Origin: Linnemannia elongata
Lineage: Eukaryota; Mortierellomycota; Mortierellomycetes; Mortierellales; Mortierellaceae
DNA length: 64,000 bases
Direction of reading: 5' to 3'
NCBI GenBank assembly: GCA_036320915.1
Contig: JAXBDG010000005.1
Location: 2,610,001-2,674,000 of the forward strand
Shown here: positions 1 to 13,463 of the stretch, piece by piece
Layout of the letters: each line of letters begins with the position of its first letter
How positions within the stretch are numbered: position 1 is the stretch's first letter
Program-made: the position numbers and the translations under genes
Notes under the pieces: model-generated
What the model was told of the DNA's origin: nothing
What the model saw: only the letters and a program-made list of their open reading frames with translations
The model's database searches: none

Positions 1-1
1 T

Positions 2-55
2 AGCCCTGTTGACGAGAAGCAACCTGGCGACAAGACTGAAGTCGAAAGCGTTTGA
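2..55 (+). CDS. C-terminal end of an upstream gene (partial)
   Basis: The first bases read open in frame 2 and end in a hydrophilic tail (SPVDEKQPGDKTEVESV) at a TGA codon at 53-55. An AATAAA-like, AT-rich stretch follows at about 78-105, as expected for a polyadenylation region. The charged tail looks coding, but only 17 codons are visible, so the family cannot be named. The other two frames are less convincing. This could also be chance. Confidence 0.35.
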   Translation, partial: SPVDEKQPGDKTEVESV

Positions 56-504
56 GATGCTTTTGAATATACTATTTATAATAAAATACTTTATTTAATT
101 ATTCTTAATCTCGATATGAATGCATCGCATTGTTGAGACGCGACGACCAGTGTGTGTGCGTGTGAGTAGAGTAAAGAAGTGAAGAACGGAGAGAAGAGGG
201 AAGGTGGAGTGAGGGTGTTTTTGGACCCTTCTCCTGTTATCCAACGGACAATGAACGTTGAATTGCACGTGATGAATTCAGATTCAGGCACACATCTTTG
301 TGGGTGGCTTTTTCGATCTCTCGCACTCTCTGTGTGTTGTATGTGTTGCCCCTTCGGTCGGAGCAGGATAGTGCTGGTCCACAAAACGAGTAACGATAGT
401 CCAACGAACATTTGCAACAAAAAAGAACAAGCCCTGACCATCACATCTCTCCTTTCACAACTCTCTCTCTCTTTCTTTCTATATACCAAATCAACCCAAA
501 AAGA

Positions 505-1347
505 ATGTCTCGCCCAGCAACGATCTTTACAGGCCTGTTGGTCTCGGGAGCGATCTTGTACCAGTTCCGGACAGAGCTTACTTCGGACATGCGTCAAATC
601 AGGAACCAGCTTAACGATGCCCAGAACCGCCTTGCTGGATCTGTTCCCGGCGGCAAGATCACCAACGTAAGGGATTTTGCGTCTCGGGAAGGAGTTGGGG
701 GGAAAAGAGATGGGGCAAAGGAGGTGGGCAGGATGGAAGTGAATGTAGGAGGGATGGGAACAAGAGCAAAAAGGAGGCGACCCGGTTGATGAGAAAAAGT
801 TGTTTGGACTTTTTTGATGATGAATGGACTTTGACAAGTTGATCACACCTTCAAAAGACAGCAAAAAAAAGGACAAGGAAAGAGAGAACACGCTTTGATG
901 AACTTCCGCCTTGACTTCAGGAAAGCGACAAGGACAACGACGATGACAAGAAGAAAAAAAAAAGAACTTGAAGTATCATTATTACATTGGAATGAATACC
1001 CACTTCCTCAACCTTTTCCAACCGATCAAACCCCTAACTCACCCATAACCCACACCTCAAAAAATGCAGCCGTTCTCACCACAATTTGCATTCTTCTACG
1101 GCAACGAAACTTTCTTCTACTAAAATACATACCACAATAGGTCCTGACATCACACCCTACGGCGTCAATCCTCGAGAAGCCCAAGGAGCTCTTGGACGAG
1201 TCGACAACATACATCCAGAAGCGTGTGGTGCCTACGGTCAAGGATACTTGGAACGCTCATGTCATTGGCTTGGCCGAGAATGTCAATGATTTGGATGCGG
1301 AGAAGGTCCAGAAGATGGCCAAGGATGTCAAGGACAAGTGGCTGTAA
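505..1347 (+). CDS. Mic12/Aim5-like subunit of the mitochondrial MICOS complex
   Basis: Two exons, 505-666 and 1141-1347, join in phase 0 across a 474-base intron (GTAAGG...ATAG) to give 122 residues. The N-terminus (MSRPATIFTGLLVSGAILYQ) is a short hydrophobic segment that could span the inner mitochondrial membrane once. It is followed by a helical, charged body, and the C-terminus has a Trp-Asn pair (VKDTWNAHV) and a lysine-rich helix ending in KDKWL. Length, one N-terminal membrane segment and the Trp-centred C-terminal region fit the Mic12 family, which helps hold crista junctions together. Family assignment is by resemblance only. It is transcribed towards the KMO gene with about 0.9 kb between them. 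Other small single-pass mitochondrial proteins are the main alternative. Confidence 0.5.
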
Positions 1348-2264
1348 ACGGAAGGGAAGGGGGCCTACAACATTCATTTTTCGCACAAGCAATCTTTTTT
1401 TTCTCTCTCTCTCTCTCTCTTCACTCACTCACTCACTCACTCACTCACTGACCAGCACGCTTTTGTATGACAACGAAGCACAAAACAAAAAGGAATAAAC
1501 ACGATTACATGCTAATTTGTTAATTGAAACGTCGTTGTGTGTTTTCTCCAACGGCTATTGGAAGGGAAATTAAAAGGGGTAAAGGCACTGAAAGAGATGG
1601 TCGTTCGGATCGAATGGGTAGGGGAGGAAAGCACAGGTCAGTTGGACGTAGACAAAAGGTGGTGACTTGGAACAGCTTTCTTGTTTCTGCTCGACTTCTC
1701 GGACTTGCAAATAAAATGAGTGTCTCTTCTGTTTATTGTTCATTCTCCTACACGCGAGAGAAGCCAGTCGGAACAGATCAGGATCTGAGCGAGTCCAAAG
1801 CGTTAGTAACAAACAGCATCGATCTATATCATCACAGGGAGGCCAATTGGACAATTGAACAGCTGGGGGACAGGGTAGCACATGGTACCCTACTTTACCA
1901 GTAAAAAGGTTAAGCTATTCATCCTTGTAGTACCTTTTTTTGCCCTTTGGCTTGTTTGCTTAAGAGGTCGTTCAGGTCAGGGAAACTTAAGAGGTCGGTC
2001 GTTACTCATTACAAAAGCCAATTTTTTTTCGACGTTGGTCGGCTTCTCCTTTTTTCTCTTTTTTTTTTTTTTTTTTTCCTTTTATTTTTCCCACACTTTC
2101 CACTTCCCCCTCACTCTTCCCTCCGAAACACACACACACTCACCCGCCACTTTCTCCCTCCCACCCCTCTTCCACCTCCTGCACACCCTTCCCTCCCTCA
2201 TTCCCTACAGCTACATCACCTCTACTCTTCTAATCATCACCAACCAAATCACGAAAAAAAACAA
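1348..2264. other. Spacer between the Mic12-like gene and KMO
   Basis: No gene is supported here. The stretch holds a CT run followed by an ACTC microsatellite (about 1402-1449), a long T tract (about 2052-2077) and a C/T-rich block with ACAC runs just before the KMO start, typical of a fungal promoter and leader. Confidence 0.6.
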
Positions 2265-4691
<2,427 letters not shown>

Positions 4692-5580
4692 TTTTTGTAG
4701 TTCTTTTTATTTTACTTTAGAGTATGTTTGTCGTAGTAGAAGCTTATTACACAGTTTTCTTTTTGCATGCCTTTTTTGTCATGGCCTTGAAACGACGGCG
4801 TATGAAAAACGAAAACTATCGAAACGATTCAATTGGTCCGCAAAACGCGCCCTAGCCAACATGCAGAGGTCATATCCTGTACATTCAAGGGTAGTACCGT
4901 ACATGCTCGTCTTTTTCATTGTCTTCCTGGGTCTATGAGGGTAAGTCTTTTTTTGCTGGTAGTTGTTTTGTCGTTGAGCTGAAGGTGGGAGGGGATATTG
5001 TTGATGAACTGAACCAGTGGGTTAATCTCGCTATAAATCCAATTAACGAAGGACAGGCAATCTGGACTTATGAAGGGAAACATGACCAAGCTTGTGTCTT
5101 TTCGGCTTGATGAGTGGAGGGGGGGGGGGAGGGGAGGTCTTTTATCGCCAGACAGACAGGCAGAATTGAAGGCTTCGTCCCCTCCTTGTTAGTTTTTAGT
5201 TTTCTATATCCTGGTGTATTTTTTTTTTTTTGCTTGAATAATAGTAAATAAAAAAAACCCCACAAGGCATCTTGAACAATAGTGAGAGACGCGAGCAAGA
5301 AAAAAAAGTGATATGATCGCATTGTGTGGTTACCTATGGGGTCTGGATGAGGGGAGGGGAGGGGAGAGGGGGAGGGGGAGGGGTAACATCCTCTCCCCTT
5401 TCACCTCCTGTATTTCTGAAAGTAGCATGTTACGAAGATATGTAAAAAGGATCTCCTTTTTTGCATATCGAAGTGGGTGTGGATGCAGTAAAAGTTGTGG
5501 CATGAACCAAGAAAAAGAAAAGGGATTAAATGAAGAGGAAAAGGAAAGAGATGAGAGACATGACAAAAAAAAAAAAAAAA
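4692..5580. other. Spacer after KMO with a copy of P450 3' flank
   Basis: No gene is supported. There is a G run near 5118-5128, a GGGGA/GGGGAG repeat at about 5350-5385 and a poly-A run at about 5563-5582. The part from about 5380 to 5550 matches, in reverse complement, the sequence just downstream of the P450 gene (about 33243-33425). Confidence 0.5.
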
Positions 5581-5707
5581 AAGCCAACCACACTTGTGCG
5601 AGAATGAAAGAATGAGTAGTGCGAGATATGATGGGTGTAACGAACGAAATGGTAGTTCAAGTATGACCTCGGCGCGGAGAGAAAAGAAAGAAAGGGGGAT
5701 TTTGTAT

Positions 5708-5771
5708 GCGAGGAAGGAAGAAGGAGAGGGAATCAAAGGGCGAGGAAGGAAGAAGGAGAGGGAATCAAAGG
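5708..5771. repeat. 32-base tandem duplication, two perfect copies
   Basis: Two identical 32-base units lie head to tail, followed by the start of a third (GCGAG). Arm B has only one equivalent block in its reverse complement, so the doubling arose after the arms separated or was lost there. Confidence 0.85.
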
Positions 5772-6137
5772 GCGAGAAAGACCCCTTAGAGACGAAAACA
5801 AAAGTCAGAGGCTAAGGAACCACATGCATGAAAAATATGGCATGGACAACAACAGCAAAAACATCGAAAGGGGAGGAGGGAAAAGTTAAAGGGATGATGA
5901 TGTCCCTGGGAATGTCAATTTAGTACACTCTACAACAAAACCATCCGTTTGAAAAGGAGCTAAGCGGCCCCATCATGGAGTGGACACTTCCTCATAAACG
6001 ACCTGGGTACTCGACAAACCTACACACACATATATAGAGACAACATCTCCCAGCCATTTTTTCTTTTTCTACCTTAAACTCATCTCATCCATCACAAACC
6101 AACCTCCCCTCTAAACACACACATACACACAGGCACC

Positions 6138-6461
6138 ATGACTCGCATCTTCCCTCTTGTCACCGTCTTCGCCATGCTGGCCACCCTCTGCCTGTCAACT
6201 ACATCCGCCGTCCCAGTCGAGGTGCCCGTTACCAATGAATTAGCCCAATGTGTTCAAGGAAAATGGGAGGATGTCAGGAAGATCTTGAGCGCTGCCACTC
6301 CTGACGATATAGCTAACTCCCCTGCCTTGTTTAAGGACGGCTTGCCCATCACCACCGCCCCAAGTGTTGAAGAACTTAAAACAGGCCTGGAAAAGTTCAA
6401 AGTAGAAGACGGCGAGAACTTCGACCTTTTTTTGGCAGTTCTTGGTTGTTCTCCTAAATAA
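6138..6461 (+). CDS. Small secreted protein, copy A
   Basis: Intronless, 107 residues. An N-terminal signal peptide is clear: MTRIFPLVTVFAMLATLCLS then TTSA-VP as a likely cleavage site near residue 24. The mature part is about 83 residues with two cysteines (AQCVQGKW and VLGCSPK) and no known domain. A TATATAG element lies about 100 bases upstream of the start and is kept in the paralog. Its paralog is at 37874-38188 on the opposite strand; they share blocks such as ALFKDG and TTAPSVEE. The gene converges on the LRR gene of the same arm. Function is unknown; a small secreted effector-like or wall protein is a guess. The Kex2-like dibasic site of copy B is absent here. Confidence 0.8.
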   Translation: MTRIFPLVTVFAMLATLCLSTTSAVPVEVPVTNELAQCVQGKWEDVRKILSAATPDDIANSPALFKDGLPITTAPSVEELKTGLEKFKVEDGENFDLFLAVLGCSPK

Positions 6462-7051
6462 AGGTTCCATTCCAGCCTTTGTTTACCTGTCTGCTCAGTC
6501 TGTCTGTCTGTATGTCTGTCCGTCCGTTCGTCTGCCTGTCCTACTCTCCCATCTCTAGCCCGGTCCTCTAAGCGCGTCCTGAGTTCGGTCATTTGTCGAC
6601 AACTCCAGTCGATCTCCTATCAAAGTAGCCACTATATATATATATATCACTGTCATAAACATCTTGTCTTTAGAAAAACATCTTGAGCCCTAAAGTTATC
6701 ATCATGTTCTGTACATCTTTTGTGCCAAACGAGTCAACAGGCAATGGGTCCAAAAATATAGCTCGTCTAAACAAAACGAAGCTGAAACGGTAGTATCAGA
6801 CTGTGAAGGAAGACTACAGAGAGTTATGAAGCAAACAAATGGACTAATTACGAGAAGGCGATGGATGGGAAGAAAAGACGTGGTTAACATGCATGTGAAA
6901 GACCCTTGAGCTATAGTGAACGGCGAACCATGATGTATTGGTTGGTACTGTGCTGTGTGCTGGGTCGCATAGAGCGGAACGACCGTCATAAAATAAAAAT
7001 ATGAGCACGATAGAGAGAACGGAGGAATACCTAGATGTTACTATACTGATA
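6462..7051. other. Convergent intergenic region, arm A
   Basis: Contains a TCTG/TCCG microsatellite (about 6489-6540) and a TA run (6633-6647). The part at 6720-6980 aligns in reverse complement with about 37365-37600 in arm B. No gene seen. Confidence 0.6.
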
Positions 7052-8713
7052 TTACTGAAAATATATATGCTCTCTCTCTTTATCACTCTTAGCAAGGCAT
7101 GCCTCAAATAGCGCCTGAACTCCATTTTTTCCGATCGAGTTTTCCATCAAGTCTAAAGTGATCAGAGTCGACTTGGTCTTGAGCATCTCAGACAGCGCAA
7201 TAGCTCCGTCGTCTCCAATCGAGTTCCACCCCAAGTCCAAAGTGGTCAGAGTCGAGTTGGTCTTGAGCGCCTCAGACAACGCAATAGCTCCGTTGTCTCC
7301 GATCGAGTTTTCCATCAAGGCCAAAGTGGTTAGGGTCGAGTTGGTCTTGAGAGCCTCAGACAACGCCATAGCTCCGTCGTCTTCAATCGAGTTGTAGATC
7401 AAGTCCAAAGTGGTTAAAGTGGAGTTGGTCCTGAGTGCCTCAAACAGTGCAACAGCTCCGGTGTCTCCGATCCAGTTATCACTCAATTCTAAAGTGGTCA
7501 GAGTCGAGTTGGCCTTGAGTGCCTCAGACAACGCAACAGCTCCGTTGTCTCCGATTGAGTTGTACCTCAAGAACAAAGTGGTCAGGGTCGAGTTGGTCTT
7601 GAGCGCTTCAGACAGCACAATAGCTCCGTTGTCTCCAGTCGAGTTGCGATACAAGTCCAAAGTGGTCAAAGTCGAGTTGGTTTTGAGTGCTTCAGACAGC
7701 GCAACAGATCCGTTGTTCCCGATTGAGTTGTGATATAACCTCAAAGTGGCCACAGTCAAGTTGGTCTTGAATGCCTCAGACAGCGCAACAGCTCCGTTGT
7801 CTCCGATCGAGTTGTCCTCCAAGTCCAAAGTGGTCAGGGTGGAGTTGATCTTGAGTGCCTCAGACAACGCTTGAGCTCCGTCGATTCCGAGCGAGTTTCC
7901 CCTCAGGTACAAAGTGGTCAGAGTCGAGTTTGTGATGATTGCCTCGAACAGCGCCTGAGCTCCGTTGTCTTCGATCGAGTTGTTCCACAACATCCTAGTG
8001 TTCTGAGTCGAATTGGTCCTGAGTGCCTCGGACAGCGCTAAAGTTTCCTCAGATCCGATCGAATTGTGCTGCAAGTCCAAAGTGGTCAGGGTCGAGTTGG
8101 ACTTGAGTGCCTCAGACAGCGTAACAGCTTCCTCGGGTCTGATCAAGTTGTCCTGCAAGTCCAGGGTGGTAAGGGTCGAGTTAGTCTTGAGTGCCTCAGA
8201 TAGCGCAACAGCTCCATGGTCTCCGATCGAGTTATGCCGCAAGTTCAAAGTGATCAGAGTCGAGTTGGTCTTGAGTGCCTCGGACAGTGCAATAGCTCCG
8301 TTGTCTCCGATCGAGTTGTGCCGCAAATCCAAAGTGATCAGAGTCGAGTTGGTCTTGAGTGCCTCAGACAGCGCCACAGCTCCATTGTCTCCGATCCAGT
8401 TAATATTCAACTCCAAAGTAGTCAGAGTCGAGTTGGCCATGACGTTACAAATTAATCTGACCCGGAAAAGTGTTGATGATAGTTTTTCATCATAGGCATA
8501 GCTCTGAATCTTGAAGTGCTGTATAAGGTGTATGTTTCTCTCGACAGATTCCATGCTGGGACCATGTTTCGACAACACGACAGATTTGTAAAGTAGCGGT
8601 GCAAATGAGTCGTTCCAATCCTGGCTCACGCACGCACAAGATGCAAGGTCTTTATAGCCAAGACTGCCGGCAATTCTTGGCCGAATCTCATGTAGATCGA
8701 GTGGATGTGTCAT
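7052..8713 (-). CDS. F-box-like leucine-rich-repeat (RNI-type) protein, copy A
   Basis: Intronless, 553 residues, starting MTHPLDLHEIR. Residues about 1-50 resemble a fungal F-box-like head (DLHEIRPRIAGSLGYKDLAS, then CVSQDWNDS). From about residue 93 to the end there are 16 ribonuclease-inhibitor-type repeats of 28 residues with consensus NSTLTTLDLxxNSIGDNGA followed by ALSEALKT. Such proteins act as binding scaffolds and, when an F-box is present, as substrate receptors of SCF ubiquitin ligases; neither partner nor target can be read here. The copy in arm B has 21 repeats and the same head and tail. A TATAAATA-like element about 280 bases upstream is conserved between copies. Repeat 6 is the most decayed (NSTQNTRMLWNNS). 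Confidence 0.85.
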   Translation of the reverse strand: MTHPLDLHEIRPRIAGSLGYKDLASCACVSQDWNDSFAPLLYKSVVLSKHGPSMESVERNIHLIQHFKIQSYAYDEKLSSTLFRVRLICNVMANSTLTTLELNINWIGDNGAVALSEALKTNSTLITLDLRHNSIGDNGAIALSEALKTNSTLITLNLRHNSIGDHGAVALSEALKTNSTLTTLDLQDNLIRPEEAVTLSEALKSNSTLTTLDLQHNSIGSEETLALSEALRTNSTQNTRMLWNNSIEDNGAQALFEAIITNSTLTTLYLRGNSLGIDGAQALSEALKINSTLTTLDLEDNSIGDNGAVALSEAFKTNLTVATLRLYHNSIGNNGSVALSEALKTNSTLTTLDLYRNSTGDNGAIVLSEALKTNSTLTTLFLRYNSIGDNGAVALSEALKANSTLTTLELSDNWIGDTGAVALFEALRTNSTLTTLDLIYNSIEDDGAMALSEALKTNSTLTTLALMENSIGDNGAIALSEALKTNSTLTTLDLGWNSIGDDGAIALSEMLKTKSTLITLDLMENSIGKNGVQALFEACLAKSDKEREHIYFQ

Positions 8714-9535
8714 AAATGTGAAAAGCTGAAAAGTGTGGAAGTGTTGACGAGAATGATGATGATGGCTTACAAGGTGCGATTACAAAGGCAGATTGAGGGA
8801 AAGAAAGTGATAAGGAAGAAGGAACGAATGAAAAAGATGGGTAAGACGGTAGTGGTGGACAAAGTTATAAAGGATGGCAGACACTAGCAGAAACAGAGCA
8901 AAAGAGTGTGAATAAGGGGAATGAGCAAGGGAAGGAGGCAAGAAAGACAATTGAGAAACAAACGTACTTGGGGAAGTGAGAAAAAAGGGGTATTTATAAT
9001 ATTTTACAGAAAGGTTGTAAGGGAGGCGGAGCAGAAGAACATTCTACAATACTATGACTCTAACCTTATGCATCAATTGAGCTAGAAGGACACATGGTTC
9101 ATGCAATGCGATGTGATGTTTTCGGTGAAGTATCCCTTTCTTTCAGAGCATTAGACAAGATGGTATACAGTTAACAAACGGAGAGGATGGAAGGAATGTC
9201 AGAAGGGGCATTGTAATGTGGGGGGTATGATTTGGAAAAAGGCGAGATGAAGTTGATCTATCATGGTTGCGCAAAGAAAATTTCAAGGGAGGCGAAGAAA
9301 ATCTCAAGCGCCAGTCGGCCGATCATATATAGAGTACCCTGTCCTTGGTTGTCCTTTGTTTTGCATCGGCCACCTTACTGTTTATTGCTTTTAACAATTT
9401 GTAGTTCCGACAATTGATATTTTACCAATCTTTGTCACTCTTTAATTGTTGGCAGGGATAGCTAGCTTGTAAATAAGTTGAATAAACGAGCGTGGCCGAA
9501 AATTAATAACACCAGCGAAGCAGGGTAGAGATTTG
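8714..9535 (-). promoter_or_regulatory. Duplicated upstream region of LRR copy A
   Basis: Reads on the minus strand as the promoter and leader of the LRR gene. It aligns with 33590-34410 upstream of LRR copy B, including a TATAAATA-like element (about 8990-9000 here; 34099-34106 in arm B) and the pair of related blocks at 9232-9330 and 33800-33900. The promoter was copied together with the gene. Confidence 0.6.
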
Positions 9536-9679
9536 AGCCAAATAACCCGGGGACGGAAGTGCCTCATCCGTGCAACCTTGTGCCTAGAAAACAAAGTAGA
9601 TCTTAAAAAAAAAAGGTTAGGAGTTGGTCTTAACTAAGACAAGAGATTAGACGAACATCGGTTAGCAAAAAGTAAAGCA

Positions 9680-10475
9680 TCATAGCCATACATTTCGGAA
9701 TATATGTCTGCAGAATGGCAACAACGGTAAGCCTTTGAAAAGACAAAGGGCGTCGTTGTAGGCTTTAGATTGAGATGATTCGAGTGGACTATCGTCCTCC
9801 CCCTCGTCCTCTCCTTCGTCTACATTTTCGGATCCGTCATGTTGTCTACCTCAACAGCAGTAATAGAGTCATCATCCACTGTCGATACTGCTGATGGTGC
9901 TGCTGCGGACGATGGTGCTGCTGCTAATGGTGATGGTGACAGTGAGGTTTCAGTTTTACATCATTGAACAGAGTTATTGTCAGTATTTTCGTTCAATTTA
10001 AAGTATAACCAACAAAGAGAGAAGTGGCCTCAGTAAATAACAAATACCAACAGACGCTTGAAGGAGTAATGGGTACAATGCCTTTTTCCGCTTGGGCTTT
10101 CCAACTTGGTCCAAGGTACCAGGGCACAAGGGGGGTGGGATCAGTAAGTGGACTTTCTTAAAAGTTTGCGATTGAATGACAGCTAATCATCCAGGGTGTA
10201 GACATATGCAAAAACCAAGGTCACAGGCCTTGCCGCTGATTATCAGTCTGTGCGTCCAATAGCACCTTCTTTGCTGCTACAACTTTTTTTTGGTCCTCCC
10301 AAAAGGCTCCGTGATCAATAGCAAGCCGGTGCTTAAGACTTCGCAGGAACATTTGCGGATGATGTGAGGGTATCCGTGTGTTTTTCGTCAACTCCTGTAT
10401 GTCACGGACAGTATTTGCGAATGAGTCGGCATCGAACTATGTTTGCTCCGAGATCCTGAACAATTTGGATTCCAT
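9680..10475 (-). pseudogene. Decayed protein gene of unrecognised family
   Basis: On the minus strand an ATG at 10475 opens MESKLFRISEQT, meets an in-frame TAG, then continues open for about 70 codons (segments such as FDADSFANTVRDIQEL, SLKHRLAIDHGAFWED and VVAAKKVLLDAQTDN) to a TGA near 10222. Further downstream are open, amino-acid-biased segments (VGKPKRKKALYPLLLQASV near 10040-10110, followed by a possible donor), an Ala/Ser-rich to acidic stretch, and an acidic tail (DEGEDEGEDDSPLESS) ending in NVWL and a TGA at 9680. The acidic parts sit in two frames, so a frameshift or missed intron lies near 9845. The in-frame stop, frame change and lack of one continuous model suggest a broken gene. 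I do not recognise the family. It abuts the inner edge of arm A. Confidence 0.4.
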
Positions 10476-10497
10476 GAGGTGGGTTGGCGTATGCAGT

Positions 10498-10529
10498 CGA
10501 GCTTCGGTTCAAGGTCGGGGGACCGAAGC
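10498..10529. repeat. Perfect inverted repeat (hairpin)
   Basis: AGCTTCGGT and ACCGAAGCT form a 9-base perfect stem around a 13-base loop. It lies just upstream of the decayed gene's ATG. No terminator or transposon end is recognised. Confidence 0.5.
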
Positions 10530-12621
10530 TTTGGTTTAGAGCGAGTGAATGAGTGAATGAGTGAATGAGTGAATGTTGAACAAAGAAGTGGTTAAAATTG
10601 GGCAATTCTGGCCATAAAAAATCAGTTCATCAAGAGGCTTTTGACCTATATCTCATTCGGTGGATCTTACATTTTCATCCGCAAAGGATGAGCTGTTAGA
10701 CGCGAATCATGGATATATTCAAATACGACAAGATCATTTCGTTCTCTCTCTGTAGAAAAAGGGTCGAGATGAGAGAAGTTATTGTCTGTTAAAATAAAGA
10801 GCCTTTGCCTCCGAGCCGCCGTGGCGGCGTTGCGGCTATGTTGTTGGTATGCTATTATTAAGCCTACTTCTCTATTGTTTCCTACTCCCGGCTCTATGGG
10901 TCTCCTCCTTTAAATGTGTAAAAGGAGAGTGGTAGAGAAATCAGGGAGAGGGAAAGAGGGACAAGAGAGTAGAGAAGTGGTGGCGCTAGTTCTTTTTTTT
11001 CTTATGCAAACAACATCGATTAGTCACCTTGGGAGTCGATGAACCAGCAGGAGGCAGAGAAGTGGAGGAAGTTGGTGAGAAAGGCAGCATGACGACGAAT
11101 GAAAAGGCGGCATACATATATTTCTAATGCTGGAGTATATATACCATTTGAATTTTTTTCGAAAAAGCGGAAATGCATGCGTTGTCGTTCCATAGGGAGA
11201 AATCGCACCACGGCCAAAATAACTATGTGACTTGGACTCTAATTTGGCCACTTACAATTGTACACGGCGTAGATGAGGCCATTGACTTGCACGGCGTGGA
11301 TAACCTTTTTTTCTCCCTCACTTTGAAACAAATGCCAACGCTATGCGCTTTGTCTATCTCTCTGGCACATACTTTGTCTATCTCTCCTTCCTGAAATCCA
11401 TACCCATGGAATATACACTGAAGTTGGAACACTTCACATATAACTGGCACCCTCCCTCTCCCGTAGACTCCTTGGAGAATGTCAAGCGGGTCAAGATCCA
11501 GCAAAACATGCAATCAATAAAGTGCTGAGGTGTTCAACGGGGGAACTCCATAAAAATCGTGATGGGATGTATGCTATGCCGACGAGAGGTAAAGAAGAAG
11601 AGGTACATAGATACCTTCAGGGTTGTGTGGGTTGTGTGGGTGGTGTGATGTTTTTGCTACAATGCAAAAGAAGTGCTCTTACTTTATGGAGTAGAGTACC
11701 CATTGGTCCCCGACCCTTCACCAACCTCCGTCACCTTGCATCGTCTTGCGGGGCGGGGATTGGATATCTGGTAGCGTGACCAAGGGATGGGGGGGGCTAT
11801 GTATCTCTGTACTCGATGGAGGTGGGATGAGGTTATGGATGTACTTTTTCTTGTTTTCTTATCCTTCTCTTTCCTCTTCGTGATGTGTGTGTGAGTGTGT
11901 ATGTGTGTGAGTCTGCACTCTGTTTTTTTAGTTCAGGCAAAGTAGGACTATGTATACCGAGGGTAGACAAATTGACAATTTGAGCTGGGAAAAGAACGAT
12001 CGAGCGGGCCGTTAGGCCTGATAAAAGCAAAAATTAGTTCTGCGCTTTGGTTCCCTCCTTTCCCCCTCCTGTACTATTCTCCCATCCTTTTGTCCCTTCC
12101 GCCGTCTGTTTATCCTTCCATGCGTCATTATTTTGAGTTCATTGCCAAAAGTGATGGGAGAGATGATTTGAAGGCAGACAAAGCAGGTACGGTTTGAGTG
12201 TATGTGTGCGCCGCTTTCTCTTGTTTGGCTTTTTTTTTTTTTTTTTTGTGTGTTTTGAGGGTGGAAGGTGGGTCGGGATATGAAAAGGCGTACATGCAAA
12301 AAGATGGTATTACTCCTTCTAGCTCTCTCTCTCTGTCGCCCTCTCTTCTCAGTTCATGTGAGGCCGACAATTGCAAAACCAAAAGAGAACAAAGTTTTTT
12401 GTGTTGTGTTTGTATTTGAATAATAGTAGTAAATAATGTTATGCAAGTAGGTCTATGTGTTTTGTGTGGGGAGTGTGTTTCTATGTTCAATAGGTGAGGG
12501 ATCTCCATGAAAGAAATGGAGACAAGATGATGTGCGTGTGTATGTTTTCTACAGATATTTACAAAGAGGGAAAAGAGGGGGGGGGAGAGAGAGAAGCCGA
12601 AAGCAAAACTAAAAAGTCATT
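10530..12621. other. Intergenic region
   Basis: No supported gene. A GAATGAGT-type microsatellite lies at about 10545-10575, a GC-rich palindrome (GCCGCCGTGGCGGC) near 10818-10831, and T and G runs near 12228-12247 and 12578-12587. Short open stretches at 11020-11100 and 11343-11528 on the plus strand lack recognisable content. Confidence 0.5.
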
Positions 12622-13410
12622 TTAGACCTCACCGGCTTGAGCAGCCATATCGGCAGCCGCAGCCCGACCTCCAAACCTCGAAAGAACAACCTTCACAACC
12701 TCCTCCTCCTCTGCCTCAGCATCCTCAGATTCCTTCAACCAATCCAACGACTCGACCGCCCTCGCCCTCGCAGCAGCAGCCATGGCGGCAGCCTTTGCAC
12801 GCGCAACATTGGCGGCAGTGTTGGCAGCCCGCAAAGTATGCTGCAACAAGTGGCCCTCTACACCTTCATCATCACCGTAGTCGAGGGCGATGGCATCGAA
12901 TTCGTCGAGGTCTTCTTCTTCAAGGACTTCACCCTCGATGGTGTCATCGTCGTCAGGTCTTTCGAGGCCAGATTCGAGTTCTGTATCAAGGAGCTCGTTA
13001 CCGGCATCATCGTCCTCATCATCAATGACGGCGTGGCCTTCTGGGACCAGGGCACGAGCTCCATTACGGTGCTGGGCGGGGTACCATGTCGAGCCGGAGA
13101 GTTCAGGATCGGAGATCAAGAACTTGTCGAATTTGGAGGCGTGGTGTGTGACAGATTTCTTCTTGTTGTGCTTATGCTTATGCTTGTGCGACGAAGATGA
13201 AGAAGAGGAAGAGGAGGCGGAGGCGGAGGGGGAAGAAGCTGGGTGGCGGGACCTGGATTTGATCTGGATCCGTCCAACAATCAGTGTTTCCTCGTCCTGT
13301 TGATGCTTGGTTTGTGAAGAGGAGCGGCTGATGGGAGCGGCGTCGGTGGAAGAGGAGAGGAGGATCGAGGCTCCGACGGCCATAAAGAGGGCGAGAGTGG
13401 TGTTTCTCAT
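12622..13410 (-). CDS. Secreted low-complexity protein (Ser, His/Lys, acidic and Ala-rich blocks)
   Basis: Intronless, 262 residues, starting at an ATG that opens a signal peptide (MRNTTLALFMAVGASILLSS, then STDAAP as likely cleavage near residue 25). The mature protein has a Ser run (about 62-74), a His/Lys block (HKHKHKHNKKK, about 75-85), a strongly acidic middle (DDEDDD, EEEDLDEFD; about 128-175) and an Ala-rich helical C-terminus (about 190-225). No catalytic motif is visible and the family is not recognised. A TG repeat of about 36 bases (13425-13460) lies in the leader right before the ATG. The signal peptide and one continuous frame support a real gene; function is unknown. The His/Lys block could bind metals, which is speculation. 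Confidence 0.65.
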   Translation of the reverse strand: MRNTTLALFMAVGASILLSSSTDAAPISRSSSQTKHQQDEETLIVGRIQIKSRSRHPASSPSASASSSSSSSSSHKHKHKHNKKKSVTHHASKFDKFLISDPELSGSTWYPAQHRNGARALVPEGHAVIDDEDDDAGNELLDTELESGLERPDDDDTIEGEVLEEEDLDEFDAIALDYGDDEGVEGHLLQHTLRAANTAANVARAKAAAMAAAARARAVESLDWLKESEDAEAEEEEVVKVVLSRFGGRAAAADMAAQAGEV

Positions 13411-13421
13411 GGCTGTTGTAT

Positions 13422-13424
<3 letters not shown>

Positions 13425-13460
<36 letters not shown>
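13425..13460. repeat. (TG)n dinucleotide repeat in leader of the secreted protein
   Basis: About 18 alternating TG units directly upstream of the ATG on the minus strand (read there as CA repeats). Confidence 0.8.

Positions 13461-13463
<3 letters not shown>

Larger units (their letters stand above)
5590..9535 (+). repeat. Arm A of a large inverted duplication (secreted-protein gene plus LRR gene)
   Basis: This segment is matched in reverse complement by 33590-38790. Homology covers both genes and also non-coding DNA. The outer edge near 5590 (CTTGTGCGAGAATGA) corresponds to CTTGTGCTAGAATGA on the reverse strand near 38785. The inner edge near 9500-9535 (AATAACACCAGCGA then AGGGTAGAGAT) corresponds to the reverse complement of about 33590-33645. 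Matching flanks show this is a segmental duplication, not convergence of repeats. The arms face each other across about 24 kb. Confidence 0.85.

Noticed and set aside
12637..13303. Plus-strand open frames opposite the low-complexity secreted protein
   Set aside because: They mirror the biased codons of the minus-strand gene, which has a signal peptide and one full frame.
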